Shown: in pieces, positions 36,962-47,235 of the stretch
Position numbering within the stretch: position 1 is the stretch's first letter
Layout of the letters: every line of letters starts with the position of its first letter
Source of the DNA: an uncultured Rhodospirillales bacterium
Lineage (GTDB): Bacteria > Pseudomonadota > Alphaproteobacteria > Rhodospirillales > JABHCV01
Reading direction: 5' to 3'
Length of the DNA stretch: 64,000 nucleotides
Assembly: GCA_938092065.1 (NCBI GenBank)
Contig: CALKND010000017.1
Coordinates: 62,001-126,000 of the forward strand
The notes under the pieces: generated by a model
Database searches by the model: none
The model's input: the letters and a program-made list of their open reading frames with translations, nothing else
Told to the model about the DNA's origin: nothing
Program-made: the position numbers and the translations under genes

Positions 36962-39274
36962 ATGATAGTCTCTCCATCAACTCCCGTTCTAAGTTCTTCT
37001 ATGATGCCTGTCTCGCGCCAGCTTTTAGCACGGGTTCGCGACGTTATGGCTGGTGCTGATAAAGCTCAGCAGCGCCTTGATAAAATTGTTTCCGTTATCG
37101 CTGCCGATATGGTTGCTGAAGTTTGCTCTGTCTATGTAATTCGTCCGGGTGAAGTACTGGAGTTATTTTCCACTAAGGGCCTGAATGCATCTGCTGTTCA
37201 CAATACTCGCCTTCGTGTCGGTGAGGGTTTGATTGGCCTGGTCGGTGCCCAAGCACGCCCCATTGCTTTGGCAGATGCGGCAAGCCATCCAGACTTTGTA
37301 TTGCGTCCCGAAACTGGAGAGGAATTGTATCAATCCCTCATGGGTGTGCCTGTCTTGCGTGGAGGCCGGGTTATTGGCGTCATATCCGTTCAGAATCGAA
37401 TACGGCGCAATTATAGTGATGAAGAAATCGAAGTTTTAGAGACTGTCGCCATGGTTTTGGCCGAGTTAATCAGTGGGGGTGAGCTGATTGACCGGGCGGA
37501 ACTTATGCCAGCTGATGGCAATGCACTTTTGCCTCTGCGAATAGCGGGGTCGACGATTAATCCTGGTCTTGGTGTTGGTGTTGCTGTTTTACACGAGCCA
37601 AAGTTTAACGTTACTCGGCTGGTGGCTGAAGACGTCGATTTTGAGCATGAGCGCCTGCAAAATGCTGTGTCTGAAATGCACGGCGCATTGGATGACATGA
37701 TGAAACAATCTGATTTGGCTGCAGATGGCGAACATCGTGAGGTGCTTGAGTCTTACCAGATGATTTCCGAAGATACTGGTTGGTTTAAACGCATTGATGA
37801 AGCCGTTTCTAGTGGTCTGACAGCTGAAGCTGCCGTTCAAAAAATTAATAATGACATCCGGGTTAGGATGGATCAGATCACTGATCCATATTTGCGTGAG
37901 AGAATCCATGATTTGGAGGATTTAAGTACTCGCTTGTTAGATCACTTAAGTGGACCAAACGCTTTAAATGGGCCTCTTGCAGGTGATGATACCATCCATA
38001 ATGCCAACAGTCTCATTCTGGTTGCGCGCAACATGGGCCCTGCACAATTGCTTGATTATGACCGTTCTAAGCTTGTGGGATTAGTGCTCGAAGAGGGATC
38101 TCCAACGGCTCATGTGTCGATCGTTGCAAGGGCTTTAGATATCCCAGTTGTCGGGCAGGCCCGTGATATCCTTAATCAAATTGAAATGGGCGAACCCATC
38201 ATCGTTGACGGAACCAATGCTCAGGTTTTTATCCGTCCTGGTGAAGAAGTTTGCGAACGCTTCAAAAACAGTGCCCGTGTGCGCGCCGAACGCAAAGCGG
38301 CCTACTCCCAACTTCGTGATCTGAAAAGCATTACCAAAGACGGTGTTCGTATAAGTCTTAATATAAACGCTGGTTTATTAATTGATATGCCCCACTTACA
38401 CGACATGGGTGCAGATGGTATCGGCCTATATCGTACTGAAATACCATTCATGGTGCGGTCGGATTTCCCTGATGTAGCTGCTCAACGTGAAATTTACACC
38501 AAGGTATTTAGTCAGTCCTCTGCCAAGCCTGTAATTTTTCGCACGCTTGATGTAGGCAGTGACAAGATTTTGCCTTATTGGAGTGCTCAGGATGAGGAGA
38601 ATCCTGCTATGGGTTGGAGGGCAATCAGGATTTCACTAGATAGACCGATGATTTTGCGCCAGCAGTTGCGAGCCCTGATTCAGGCTGCCGTGGGCCGTGA
38701 CCTCTCAGTTATGTTTCCCATGGTAGCCGAAGTTTCAGAATTCGATCAGGCACGTTCTTTACTGGAACGAGAGTTGAAGAGAGAAAGTGAGCGCGGCAGA
38801 GATGGTCCAAAAAGCGTAAGGGCAGGAGTTATGCTCGAAGTGCCATCCTTGCTGTTTCAATTGCCTGTCTTGTTGGAGCGGGTAGATTTTGTATCTGTAG
38901 GAAGCAATGATTTATGCCAATTTTTGTTCGCTGCGGATCGTGGAAACCCTCGATTGTCCAAGCGTTATGATATGCTTTCTCCGCCGGTTCTCTCAATGCT
39001 TCGTGATGTCGTCGTCCATTGTGAAAAAGCTGGTGTTGATTTAAGTCTCTGTGGTGAGATGGCTGCTGACCCCCTAGACGCTATGGCACTGATTGGCATC
39101 GGCTTTCGCAGCATCTCAGTCCAGCCGAGTGCGGTTGGCCCCATCAAGGCAATGATAAGAAGTTTGGATCTAAAGCCACTTGGACAATATGTGGAAACTC
39201 TTTACGGCTTGTCCCAGCATAGTCTTCGTGGAAACATATTATCCTTTGCTAAAGATCAGGGGGTGAAGGTATAG
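36962..39274 (+). CDS. ptsP: Phosphoenolpyruvate-protein phosphotransferase of the nitrogen PTS (EI-Ntr)
   Basis: An N-terminal GAF domain (about 20-165; VYVIRPGEVLELFST, RVGEGLIGLVG) precedes an Enzyme I body. The phosphorylated His384 lies in GSPTAHVSIVARAL, and the PEP-binding part has GADGIGLYRTEIPFM, FRTLDVGSDK and the C-terminal LCGEMAADP. It takes phosphate from PEP and passes it to NPr and EIIA-Ntr in regulation, not sugar uptake. The start is uncertain: GTG at 36935, ATG at 36962 and ATG at 37001 are all in frame with weak ribosome-binding sites. Genes for NPr and EIIA-Ntr are not in the window. Confidence 0.94.
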   Translation: MIVSPSTPVLSSSMMPVSRQLLARVRDVMAGADKAQQRLDKIVSVIAADMVAEVCSVYVIRPGEVLELFSTKGLNASAVHNTRLRVGEGLIGLVGAQARPIALADAASHPDFVLRPETGEELYQSLMGVPVLRGGRVIGVISVQNRIRRNYSDEEIEVLETVAMVLAELISGGELIDRAELMPADGNALLPLRIAGSTINPGLGVGVAVLHEPKFNVTRLVAEDVDFEHERLQNAVSEMHGALDDMMKQSDLAADGEHREVLESYQMISEDTGWFKRIDEAVSSGLTAEAAVQKINNDIRVRMDQITDPYLRERIHDLEDLSTRLLDHLSGPNALNGPLAGDDTIHNANSLILVARNMGPAQLLDYDRSKLVGLVLEEGSPTAHVSIVARALDIPVVGQARDILNQIEMGEPIIVDGTNAQVFIRPGEEVCERFKNSARVRAERKAAYSQLRDLKSITKDGVRISLNINAGLLIDMPHLHDMGADGIGLYRTEIPFMVRSDFPDVAAQREIYTKVFSQSSAKPVIFRTLDVGSDKILPYWSAQDEENPAMGWRAIRISLDRPMILRQQLRALIQAAVGRDLSVMFPMVAEVSEFDQARSLLERELKRESERGRDGPKSVRAGVMLEVPSLLFQLPVLLERVDFVSVGSNDLCQFLFAADRGNPRLSKRYDMLSPPVLSMLRDVVVHCEKAGVDLSLCGEMAADPLDAMALIGIGFRSISVQPSAVGPIKAMIRSLDLKPLGQYVETLYGLSQHSLRGNILSFAKDQGVKV

Positions 39275-39352
39275 ACCTTGAAAGTTCTTATTAATTAGTC
39301 ACAATAGAACTTGTTTTGGAATTTCTTTCAGAGGATAATTTATTTGAATAGT

Positions 39353-39404
39353 GAGGTAGGACTTTCAATGTTATTTCTGTTCCTGCCTCAAAAAACTTGA
39401 AAGT
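39353..39404 (+). promoter_or_regulatory. Two interleaved inverted repeats upstream of the RodZ-like gene
   Basis: GAGGTAGG (39353-39360) can pair with CCTGCCTC (39382-39389; one G-U), and ACTTTCAA (39361-39368) with TTGAAAGT (39397-39404; perfect). The arms alternate, so the two 8-bp stems are mutually exclusive, or would form a pseudoknot. No T-run follows either stem, so neither is a simple terminator. The element ends 29 bases before the ATG at 39434, the place for a leader that controls translation or readthrough from ptsP. Function is inferred. Confidence 0.45.
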
Positions 39405-39433
39405 CTGTTATTTGCTTTCATTGGGAAATTAAA

Positions 39434-40678
39434 ATGGCCTCGCAGGGTAAAAACACCAAAGACTCACAAGACGAAAAATTAAATCCAAGCAAAGTTGGCA
39501 ATCTGTTGCAGGCCACGCGTCTAAGGCTGGGCCATGACCTGCGTTTTGTAGCTGAAACCCTACACATTCGATATATATACTTGGAGGCTATTGAGGCCGG
39601 ACGCTATGAGGAGTTGCCGGGGGCCGTCTACGTCGTTGGCTTCATGCGTTCTTATGCGGATTTTCTGGGTCTGGATAGTGAAGAGGTTGTTCGCCGTAGC
39701 AAAGATGAAATTGCGTTGCAGTCCGTTAACACTGAACTTGTCTTCCCTGTGCCAATGCCAGAATCTAGTATTCCAGGAGGGGCTATAATCTTGGTCGGTG
39801 TCGTTATTTTGATTTTGGTTTACGGTGGTTGGTATGTAAACACGACCAATGATGCTCTATTAGGTGCTGCGACTTCACCCGTTCCCGAACACCTTAGCAC
39901 AAAAGATAAAGAAACCGAGGCAGAGCTGAAACTGGAATCCAATATTGACGAAGAGGTTAAGGAACTGGTTCCAGAAGAGGCGCAAAGTGTCATTTCTAAT
40001 GCAGAAGCGGTAGTAGAACTGAAACAGGAATCTGTTCAAAGCGAAGCTAAGCCCGCTCCTATAATAACGTCTGCTGAAACAACATTAGACAAAACTGTTA
40101 CGCAAGATCCAGATCTAGAACCAACTCAGACTTCTATTAAGGTGAATCCTGCAATTGAAAAGATAAAGCAAGAAGCAGCAATTTCAAAAATTGAGCCGAC
40201 TGCAATTGAAGAAACATTACAGAAGCCGGTAGAAGAAATTGAGCCCAAGAGCAAACCTGTTCCACCTGAGCCCATAGAAAATTCGGATGAATCAGAAATT
40301 GTTGAAAATGAGAAGCCTAGACAAGCTCAAGCTTCAACATCTGTCCAAAACTCCGTTGAGAATGTAATTGCTACTGAAAATAAAATTTATGGTTCTAAAA
40401 ATGAGGGTTCTAAAATTCTTGTTAAAGCACGTAGGAATAGCTGGATACAAGTTCGCGATAATAAAGCTAACAAACTGTTACTAACTCAGTTGCTTAAGAC
40501 GGGTGACAGTTATCAGGTGCCAAATCGATCAGGCCTTGTCCTTTTGACTGGCAATGCAGGGGCACTGGAAATTCTTGTAGATGGTATACTTGTGCCGGAT
40601 CTTGCACCTCCCGGGACTATTCTTAAAAACATCACTCTGGATCCAGATAAATTACGACAGGGTGTTGCGGCCCAATAG
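39434..40678 (+). CDS. RodZ-like membrane protein (HTH, one TM segment, DUF4115)
   Basis: This 414-residue protein has a cytoplasmic HTH_25 domain (about 20-90; GNLLQATRLRLGHDLRFVAETLHI), one transmembrane segment at about 115-133, a long Glu/Lys/Pro-rich periplasmic linker (about 140-325), and a C-terminal DUF4115 domain (RRNSWIQVRDNKANKLLLTQ, LLTGNAGALEILVDG). The architecture is that of RodZ, which links MreB to the cell wall machinery. It lies just upstream of ispG, the order found in many proteobacteria. No mreB is in the window, so the shape role is by homology. Confidence 0.88.
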   Translation: MASQGKNTKDSQDEKLNPSKVGNLLQATRLRLGHDLRFVAETLHIRYIYLEAIEAGRYEELPGAVYVVGFMRSYADFLGLDSEEVVRRSKDEIALQSVNTELVFPVPMPESSIPGGAIILVGVVILILVYGGWYVNTTNDALLGAATSPVPEHLSTKDKETEAELKLESNIDEEVKELVPEEAQSVISNAEAVVELKQESVQSEAKPAPIITSAETTLDKTVTQDPDLEPTQTSIKVNPAIEKIKQEAAISKIEPTAIEETLQKPVEEIEPKSKPVPPEPIENSDESEIVENEKPRQAQASTSVQNSVENVIATENKIYGSKNEGSKILVKARRNSWIQVRDNKANKLLLTQLLKTGDSYQVPNRSGLVLLTGNAGALEILVDGILVPDLAPPGTILKNITLDPDKLRQGVAAQ

Positions 40679-40702
40679 ACCAATCACGTGAGGATTTAAG
40701 AC

Positions 40703-41941
40703 TTGTCTGACGTTCAGCAATCGGCGAGACGCCATAGCGTTGTGGTCGGCATTGGCCCTGTAAGGGTCGGTGGCGATTATCCTGTTGTTGTTCAGTCTAT
40801 GACCAATACGGATACAGCTGATATCAATGCTTCCGTTACGCAAGTTGCTGCACTGGCTCAGGCAGGCTCCGAACTTGTGCGGTTGACAGTAGATAGGGAC
40901 GAGGCAGCCAAGGCAATCCCTCACATTCGTGAGAAACTGGAAGCTCGGGGTATATATGTTCCTTTGATAGGCGACTTTCACTATATCGGCCATAAGCTGC
41001 TGAAAGATAATCCAGCCTGTGCCGAAGCTTTGTCTAAATACCGTATTAATCCCGGTAATGTGGGTTTTAAAGCAAAGAAAGATAAGCAGTTTTCATCCAT
41101 GATTGAAACTGCTCTTAAGTTTGATCGTCCGGTGAGGATTGGTGTTAACTGGGGATCTATGGATCAGGAATTAGTGGCGGCTTTGATGGATGAAAACCAT
41201 AAACTTACAGAGCCTCTTGAGGCAATTCATGTTACCCGTGAAGCACTAATTCGCTCAGCTTTAGATAGTGCTCAACGCGCCCTTGAATTGGGTATGGGAG
41301 CGGACAAAATAATTCTCTCTTGCAAGGTCAGTGGAGTACAGGACCTGATTTCCATTTACAGGGAGTTGGCAGTTCGTTGTGACCATTCCCTGCACTTAGG
41401 GCTTACAGAGGCCGGTATGGGATCTAAAGGCATAGTTGCATCCAGCTCCGCGATGGGGGTCCTGTTGCAAGAGGGTATTGGTGATACTATTCGTGTTTCC
41501 TTGACCCCTGAGCCAGGCGGCGATAGGACTCAGGAGGTAATTGTTTCCCAAGAATTACTACAAACCATGGGGCTCCGATCATTCACACCGCTTGTTACGG
41601 CATGTCCGGGATGTGGACGTACAACAAGTACTGTATTTCAGGACTTGGCCCAAAAAATTCAAATGCATGTTCGTACTTCGATGCCCAAATGGCGCGATAA
41701 ATATGACGGGGCCGAAGACTTGAAACTTGCCGTTATGGGCTGCATAGTAAATGGCCCAGGTGAGAGTAAACATGCTGATATAGGCATCAGTCTACCAGGT
41801 ACAGGCGAGGAACCGTCAGCACCAGTATTTATTGATGGCAAAAAAGAAATGACTTTGCGCGGGCCCAATATTGTAGAAGAATTCAAGAAAATAATTGACG
41901 TTTACATTGCTAGTCGTTACGCGCCCAGAAATGGCAAATGA
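40703..41941 (+). CDS. ispG: 4-hydroxy-3-methylbut-2-en-1-yl diphosphate synthase
   Basis: This 412-residue iron-sulfur enzyme of the MEP isoprenoid pathway converts MEcPP to HMBPP. N-terminal [12 protein letters not shown] and YPLIGDFHY-like residues build the barrel. The 4Fe-4S ligands are Cys301, Cys304 (ACPGCGR) and Cys347 (GCIVNGPGE). The start is TTG at 40703, with GAGGAT about nine bases upstream; no in-frame ATG precedes conserved sequence. It lies 24 bases after the RodZ-like gene, probably in one transcript with it and hisS. Confidence 0.95.
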   Translation: MSDVQQSARRHSVVVGIGPVRVGGDYPVVVQSMTNTDTADINASVTQVAALAQAGSELVRLTVDRDEAAKAIPHIREKLEARGIYVPLIGDFHYIGHKLLKDNPACAEALSKYRINPGNVGFKAKKDKQFSSMIETALKFDRPVRIGVNWGSMDQELVAALMDENHKLTEPLEAIHVTREALIRSALDSAQRALELGMGADKIILSCKVSGVQDLISIYRELAVRCDHSLHLGLTEAGMGSKGIVASSSAMGVLLQEGIGDTIRVSLTPEPGGDRTQEVIVSQELLQTMGLRSFTPLVTACPGCGRTTSTVFQDLAQKIQMHVRTSMPKWRDKYDGAEDLKLAVMGCIVNGPGESKHADIGISLPGTGEEPSAPVFIDGKKEMTLRGPNIVEEFKKIIDVYIASRYAPRNGK

Positions 41942-41960
41942 GGAAACACAAGAGGTTTAG

Positions 41961-43205
41961 ATGACTACGTTGCAGCCGGTACGTGGCACGCACGATTTAT
42001 TAGCTGAAGAAACCTTACGCCAGCGCAAGGTAATAGATACTGTCCGCGACATTTCTTCTCGTTATGGTTTTGATGAAATAGAGACGCCTATTTTCGAACG
42101 CACTGAGGTTTTTTCTCGTACACTGGGAGACACCTCGGATATAGTTACTAAGGAAATGTATACCTTTGAAGATAAGGGAGGTGAAATGCTAACCCTTAGG
42201 CCAGAAAATACGGCTGGTGTGGCGCGTGCTTTCATTTCTGGTGGGCTTGCCCAGTCATTGCCCCTGAAGTTCTCCTATCAAGGGCCCATGTTTCGCTATG
42301 AACGACCACAAAAGGGACGTCTTCGCCAGTTCCATCAAGTTGGTGTGGAAATCTTGGGCGTAGAAGGGCCGTTAGCAGATGTTGAAGTCATAGCCTTGGG
42401 GTCACACTACCTTGAAGATCTTAGTGTTCGTGATAAAACTGTGCTCGAATTGAACAGTCTTGGTGATAAGGAAAGTCGGTTAGCTTACAGGGATAAACTG
42501 GTTGAATACTTTAAGGAACACATAGATATGCTTTCTAAGGATAGCTGCGAACGCCTTGAGCGTAATCCCTTGCGCATCCTTGATTCCAAGGACCAAGACG
42601 ATCGTGTGGTTATTGAAAATGCTCCTATGATTGTTGATAGCTTCAATGATTATTCCCGTGATTTTTTTGAGACTGTCAAGGGGGGACTTGATGTAGCTGG
42701 TGTTGATTACACCATAAATCCACGGCTTGTTCGTGGCCTTGATTACTATTGTCATACGGCATTTGAATTTACTACTACTGACTTGGGTGCACAGGGTGCA
42801 CTGTTAGCAGGCGGGCGTTATGACGGCTTGATCAAGCAAATGGGAGGGCCGCAAACACCGGGCGTAGGTTGGGCGGCGGGAGTTGAACGTTTAGCTATGA
42901 TGATCGGTGATCCAGGGGGTCGCCCACGCCCAATTGCTATTGTTCCCTTAGGCGAAGAGGCTCAGATAAAAGCTCTCACCCTTGCTCAGCAGCTGCGCCA
43001 TAGTGGTTTTTGTATTGAATTGGGTTACTCTGGAAATTTGAAAAAACGTATGAAACGTGCAAATTATGTCAAAGCAATTGCTACTGTTATTCTTGGCGAA
43101 GATGAATTGGCCAAGGGTGTGGCAACTGTAAGAAATATGGAAAGCGGTGATCAGATAGAGGTGTCCTTGGCATCTTTGGAGGAGCACCTGGCCAGCTATT
43201 GTTAG
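41961..43205 (+). CDS. hisS: Histidyl-tRNA synthetase
   Basis: This 414-residue class II synthetase charges tRNA-His. VRGTHDLL at the N-terminus, motif 2 FRYERPQKGRLRQFHQ, the histidine-specific LVRGLDYYCHTAFEF and the motif 3 region GVGWAAGVERLAM are all present. The C-terminal anticodon domain begins about residue 325. It is 19 bases after ispG and seven before hemA. An Arg in the histidine-A loop (LVRGLDYY) is intact, so it is a charging enzyme and not a HisZ-type paralogue. Confidence 0.96.
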   Translation: MTTLQPVRGTHDLLAEETLRQRKVIDTVRDISSRYGFDEIETPIFERTEVFSRTLGDTSDIVTKEMYTFEDKGGEMLTLRPENTAGVARAFISGGLAQSLPLKFSYQGPMFRYERPQKGRLRQFHQVGVEILGVEGPLADVEVIALGSHYLEDLSVRDKTVLELNSLGDKESRLAYRDKLVEYFKEHIDMLSKDSCERLERNPLRILDSKDQDDRVVIENAPMIVDSFNDYSRDFFETVKGGLDVAGVDYTINPRLVRGLDYYCHTAFEFTTTDLGAQGALLAGGRYDGLIKQMGGPQTPGVGWAAGVERLAMMIGDPGGRPRPIAIVPLGEEAQIKALTLAQQLRHSGFCIELGYSGNLKKRMKRANYVKAIATVILGEDELAKGVATVRNMESGDQIEVSLASLEEHLASYC

Positions 43206-43212
43206 CGATGCA

Positions 43213-44505
43213 GTGGTAGAGAATTCAAGACCTCTCAGTTTTTTGCCCGGCCGTGTCCTTGTTATTGGAGCTAATCACCGGTCAAGTTCGATGGTTGTGC
43301 GTGACCGACTGTTTGTTGAAGCAGAAGCAGAACCTCTTATGCTAGAGCGCCTCAGAGAGGTTGGGATTGATCAAGCCCTTATTTTATCTACCTGTGATCG
43401 GGTTGAGGTCCAAGCGTTTTGCGAAGATAATTCCATTGATGGCTTAAACTTAGTGGACAGGGTAGCTAAAATTCTGGCCCATCATGCTGAGCTGAAACCG
43501 TCGGAATTGGTTGGCCAGATCTATGTTTATTGGAATGAGCAAGCAGTCCGCCAAATTTTTGCTGTGACCTCTTCTCTTGACAGTTTGATTATTGGCGAAC
43601 CTCAAGTGCTGGGGCAGATCAAGGCTAGCCATCGTATTTCAAAGATAGTGGGGATGACATCAAGTAGCCTAGAGTCGATCCTTCAGGCAGCATATGCAAC
43701 AGCAAAAAAAGTACGAAATGAAACTGCTATTGGTGAGCGACCGGTCTCCATCGCGGCTGCGGCAACCCAACTAGCTGGCGATCTACATGGTGATTTAAAA
43801 AACTGTTCCGCTTTGTTGATCGGAAGCGGAGAAATGGGAGAACTAATTGCATTAAATATGCTCTCAGCTGGCTTGAAAAAGCTCGTAACCACACACCCGT
43901 CAGAAAGCAGGGCTGAAGAATCTTCTATGCGTTTGGATTGTCATATGGGCGCTTTTGAGGATATTCACAGTCTTTTGATAGATGCAGATATCGTTCTGGC
44001 GTCTTTTGGTAGACGGCAATATGTGATTAGTGCTGACATTGTAGAAAGTGCCATTCTGGCTCGCCGTCACAAGCCAGTATTTCTCATTGACGCAGCTATT
44101 CCTGGTGATATTGACCCTCTTGTTGAACGTATAGATGATGCTTTTCTATATAGCGTAGATGATTTGGAGCGGGTTGCTATGGAGGGTATGGCGGGGCGAG
44201 AAGATGAATCAAACGTCGCCTGGAAAATTGTCGATGAAGAAGTTGATGCCTTCATTCGTGGCCATGCTGAACGCTCAGCAGTTCCGGCACTCAACCGTTT
44301 GCGGTCTCATTTTGATTCTACGGGCAAGCAGGCTCTTATAGATGGTGGTAGCGATCCTGAAAAAGTTACTAGGCTTTTGATCAACAGGTTATTGCATGCA
44401 CCAACTGAGGCCCTGCGTAAGCTGGCCGCCGATACTAATGACTGGCGTAATATGGAAAAAAATATAAATCTTTTGTTTGGTCTTGATGATGACAAAAAAA
44501 ACTAG
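43213..44505 (+). CDS. hemA: Glutamyl-tRNA reductase
   Basis: This 430-residue enzyme reduces glutamyl-tRNA to glutamate-1-semialdehyde, the first step of C5-type tetrapyrrole synthesis. The nucleophilic Cys61 is in LSTCDRVEV, and GEPQVLGQIK and the NADPH-binding GSGEMGELIA follow. The start is GTG at 43213, seven bases after the hisS stop. Most alphaproteobacteria use ALA synthase (also often named hemA) for this step, so the C5 enzyme is a useful lineage marker: its presence points away from that majority. No hemL is in the window. Confidence 0.93.
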   Translation: MVENSRPLSFLPGRVLVIGANHRSSSMVVRDRLFVEAEAEPLMLERLREVGIDQALILSTCDRVEVQAFCEDNSIDGLNLVDRVAKILAHHAELKPSELVGQIYVYWNEQAVRQIFAVTSSLDSLIIGEPQVLGQIKASHRISKIVGMTSSSLESILQAAYATAKKVRNETAIGERPVSIAAAATQLAGDLHGDLKNCSALLIGSGEMGELIALNMLSAGLKKLVTTHPSESRAEESSMRLDCHMGAFEDIHSLLIDADIVLASFGRRQYVISADIVESAILARRHKPVFLIDAAIPGDIDPLVERIDDAFLYSVDDLERVAMEGMAGREDESNVAWKIVDEEVDAFIRGHAERSAVPALNRLRSHFDSTGKQALIDGGSDPEKVTRLLINRLLHAPTEALRKLAADTNDWRNMEKNINLLFGLDDDKKN

Positions 44506-44517
44506 GGAGTGACAAAA

Positions 44518-45591
44518 GTGAGCCTGGGCGAAAATTTACAACGGGTCGTTAGCCGCTACGATGAACTTGAGGATTTAATGGCAGCACCGGGTGTGGCATC
44601 ATCTGGTGCCTTTGTAGATATGTCTAAAGAATATGCAGAGTTAACGCCAATTATTGAAGGTATAGCTGAATTAAATTCGGCTAAGGCGGAGGCTGCTAAT
44701 CTGGCCGATATGGTGGCCGACCCAGAAATAGATTCGGAAATGCGGGAATTAGCAAATGAGGAATTCCAGGCATTAAAAGAGAGAATTCCTCAGCTGGAAA
44801 AAGCGGTTCAGGTACTTCTATTGCCCAAAGATGAAGCTGATGAAAAAAATGCTATTCTTGGAGTGCGCGCAGGAACCGGTGGTGATGAAGCCGCGCTGTT
44901 CGCAGCTGAATTGTTTCGTATGTACCAGCGCTACTCTGAGAGCCATGGCTGGAAATTTGAGATTATGGAAATAAGTGAAACTGGTATTGGGGGTTGTAAG
45001 GAAGCCATTGCGTCGGTCGTTGGTAGGGGCGTTTTTGCCCGCTTGAAGTTTGAATCTGGTGTTCATCGTGTTCAACGTATTCCAGCCACAGAATCGGGGG
45101 GGCGCATTCATACTTCTGCTGCCACTGTCGCAGTTATGCCAGAAGCAGAGGAAGTGGACGTTCATATAGATGATAAAGATTTACGCATTGACGTCTTTCG
45201 GGCCAGTGGACCAGGAGGGCAATCAGTTAATACTACCGACAGCGCTATTCGAATAACCCACTTGCCAACGAGCATTGTCGTTTCTCAGCAGGATGAAAAG
45301 TCCCAGCATAAAAATAAAGCCAAGGCTATGCGAGTTTTACGTGCAAGGCTTTATGAACATCAACGTCAGCAAGTTGATGCCAAACGAGCGGCTGCCCGCA
45401 AAAGTCAGGTTGGATCTGGTGACCGCTCTGAGCGCATTCGTACGTATAATTTTCCACAAGGACGCATCACTGATCACCGTATTAATCTTACCCTTTACAA
45501 ACTTGATAGAGTCATGGATGGCGAGTTAGATGAGGCTATTGATGCTCTGATTTCAGAAGATAAGGCAAGCCTACTTGCGGATATTCTGTGA
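44518..45591 (+). CDS. prfA: Peptide chain release factor 1
   Basis: This 357-residue factor ends translation at UAA and UAG. The GGQ motif is at residues 233-235, and the PxT stop-codon reader appears as PAT in [17 protein letters not shown] eight bases before the GTG at 44518 decides the start; the in-frame GTG at 44509 falls on that site. The stop overlaps the GTG of prmC (GTGA), and PrmC methylates the GGQ glutamine of this protein, so the pair is functionally and translationally linked. Confidence 0.96.
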   Translation: MSLGENLQRVVSRYDELEDLMAAPGVASSGAFVDMSKEYAELTPIIEGIAELNSAKAEAANLADMVADPEIDSEMRELANEEFQALKERIPQLEKAVQVLLLPKDEADEKNAILGVRAGTGGDEAALFAAELFRMYQRYSESHGWKFEIMEISETGIGGCKEAIASVVGRGVFARLKFESGVHRVQRIPATESGGRIHTSAATVAVMPEAEEVDVHIDDKDLRIDVFRASGPGGQSVNTTDSAIRITHLPTSIVVSQQDEKSQHKNKAKAMRVLRARLYEHQRQQVDAKRAAARKSQVGSGDRSERIRTYNFPQGRITDHRINLTLYKLDRVMDGELDEAIDALISEDKASLLADIL

Positions 45592-46439
45592 CTACAGTTG
45601 GAGACGTATTAAAAGAATCTATCCAGTCCTTGCAGCTCGCTGATATTGATAGGGCGCATCTTGATGCCCGCCTGATTGTTGCGCACGGGCTGCAAATGAC
45701 ACCGCAACAGGTGTTTGGCCACCCTGAAAAACAACTAAAAAATTGTGATTTGGCGTTCGTTCGTAAGTTAGTTGCTAGGAGGTCTCAATATGAACCAGTG
45801 GCTTTGATTATTGGTGAAAAAGAATTTTGGAGTTTGCTCTTTAAGGTTACTGCTGCAACGCTAATTCCCAGACCAGACTCAGAAACGTTGATTGAGGCAG
45901 TCCTTTCTCACCATCCGGACAGAAAGTTGTCTACTCGCATTCTCGATCTTGGTACGGGATCAGGTTGCCTGCTACTTGCCCTGTTACATGAATATCAGAA
46001 TTCTACGGGTGTTGGCATTGACTTTAGCGAAGATGCCCTCAAGATTGCCAGATTCAATGGTGAAAACCTTGGTATCGGGGAGCGGGCAGAATTTATTCAT
46101 TTGGACTGGAATAACGGGGTGCCAAGTCTAGAGAATTTCGATATTATTATTAGCAATCCACCCTATGTGGCGGAAAAGGATATGGAAAAACTTTTAGATA
46201 ATGTTGTTAACTATGAGCCATATAGTGCCCTTTTTGCAGGGTTGGATGGCCTCAGGGAATACAAAACTATTTTTTCCCTACTGGCTAAAACAAAAAATAT
46301 GAAGTGTGATGTTTTCTTTGAAGTAGGTTTAAATCAGGCAGATGTTGTCTCAAAAATGTTAAAAAACGCAGGCTTGCGCGATATTTTCATCTATCCTGAC
46401 CTTGCGGGCATTGGACGTTGTGTGGCTGCAAAAATGTAA
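45588..46439 (+). CDS. prmC: Release factor glutamine methyltransferase
   Basis: This 283-residue enzyme methylates the glutamine of the GGQ motif in RF1 and RF2. The catalytic NPPY is at residues 190-193. The SAM site [18 protein letters not shown] and the [17 protein letters not shown] substrate block precede it. The start is GTG overlapping the prfA stop by four bases. It closes the ispG-hisS-hemA-prfA-prmC string. Confidence 0.95.
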   Translation: MTTVGDVLKESIQSLQLADIDRAHLDARLIVAHGLQMTPQQVFGHPEKQLKNCDLAFVRKLVARRSQYEPVALIIGEKEFWSLLFKVTAATLIPRPDSETLIEAVLSHHPDRKLSTRILDLGTGSGCLLLALLHEYQNSTGVGIDFSEDALKIARFNGENLGIGERAEFIHLDWNNGVPSLENFDIIISNPPYVAEKDMEKLLDNVVNYEPYSALFAGLDGLREYKTIFSLLAKTKNMKCDVFFEVGLNQADVVSKMLKNAGLRDIFIYPDLAGIGRCVAAKM

Positions 46440-46731
46440 AATTAAATGTTTTTTAAAAATAACTGTTGGAAAGCGGGGCTATCCCGACTAGTTTCATCTT
46501 AAGAGTAGTCTTAAAATAGATTATATGAATTGTACGCATGGGCGAATTTTTAAAGGCTCTCTTCCTTCACGTAAATACCGGCTCATCCAAAGTTATATGT
46601 TGTGTGGGCTTAGGGTGAGCGGATCGCGAGTGCGGATTGCTTAAAAACGTAGTAGGGACTTATTCAGAAACACTTTTAGGTAGTTTTAGGATATTCGCGT
46701 AGCGCCCGCTTGTAACAGAGATACAAAATTT

Positions 46732-47235
46732 ATGAAAAATGCGTCAAATCCCCGCAGGGGTCGTGGCCGTAACAGCGGCAAGCGTAATCAAAATTCCAGG
46801 GGAAGCGGTGCTGACAATGATGGGAAAATCCGTGGTTCAGCTCAGCAAGTTCTTGATAAATATCTGACACTTGCACGCGATGCCACTTCATCAGGGGATA
46901 GAATAGCTGCAGAAGGTTATTTCCAGCACGCTGAACATTATCATCGAGTTCTCAACCCAGATGGTGGACGGCCCAACAATCAGCAAAATCGTAGTCTTAA
47001 TAATGAACCTAACAAGGAGCAGCCTGAGGCAGACGTTGCTTTAACTAAAGTAGAGGCAGTTGGCGCTACGCTGGTTAAACGGGTTGAGAATACGTCTAAG
47101 GGAACTTCTGCTGAGTCTCTCATGACGAAAGTAGAGGTCGTTGAAGACAAATCAATCAGTCGTCCTATTGTCAATATAGATAAGCCTAAAAATACTGGAG
47201 GCGAGGATAAGAAAGCGCCAGAAACTTCCGCATGA
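46732..47235 (+). CDS. DUF4167 domain protein
   Basis: The 167-residue protein starts with an Arg/Gly/Asn-rich stretch (RRGRGRNSGKRNQNSRG) that could bind RNA. The conserved block GSAQQVLDKYLTLARDATSSGD, then YFQHAEHYHRVL, defines DUF4167. The C-terminal half is low-complexity and unlikely to fold. Its function is unknown. In many alphaproteobacteria it sits between prmC and clpB; here clpB is 8 kb further on and reversed, with cox genes between. Confidence 0.88.
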   Translation: MKNASNPRRGRGRNSGKRNQNSRGSGADNDGKIRGSAQQVLDKYLTLARDATSSGDRIAAEGYFQHAEHYHRVLNPDGGRPNNQQNRSLNNEPNKEQPEADVALTKVEAVGATLVKRVENTSKGTSAESLMTKVEVVEDKSISRPIVNIDKPKNTGGEDKKAPETSA

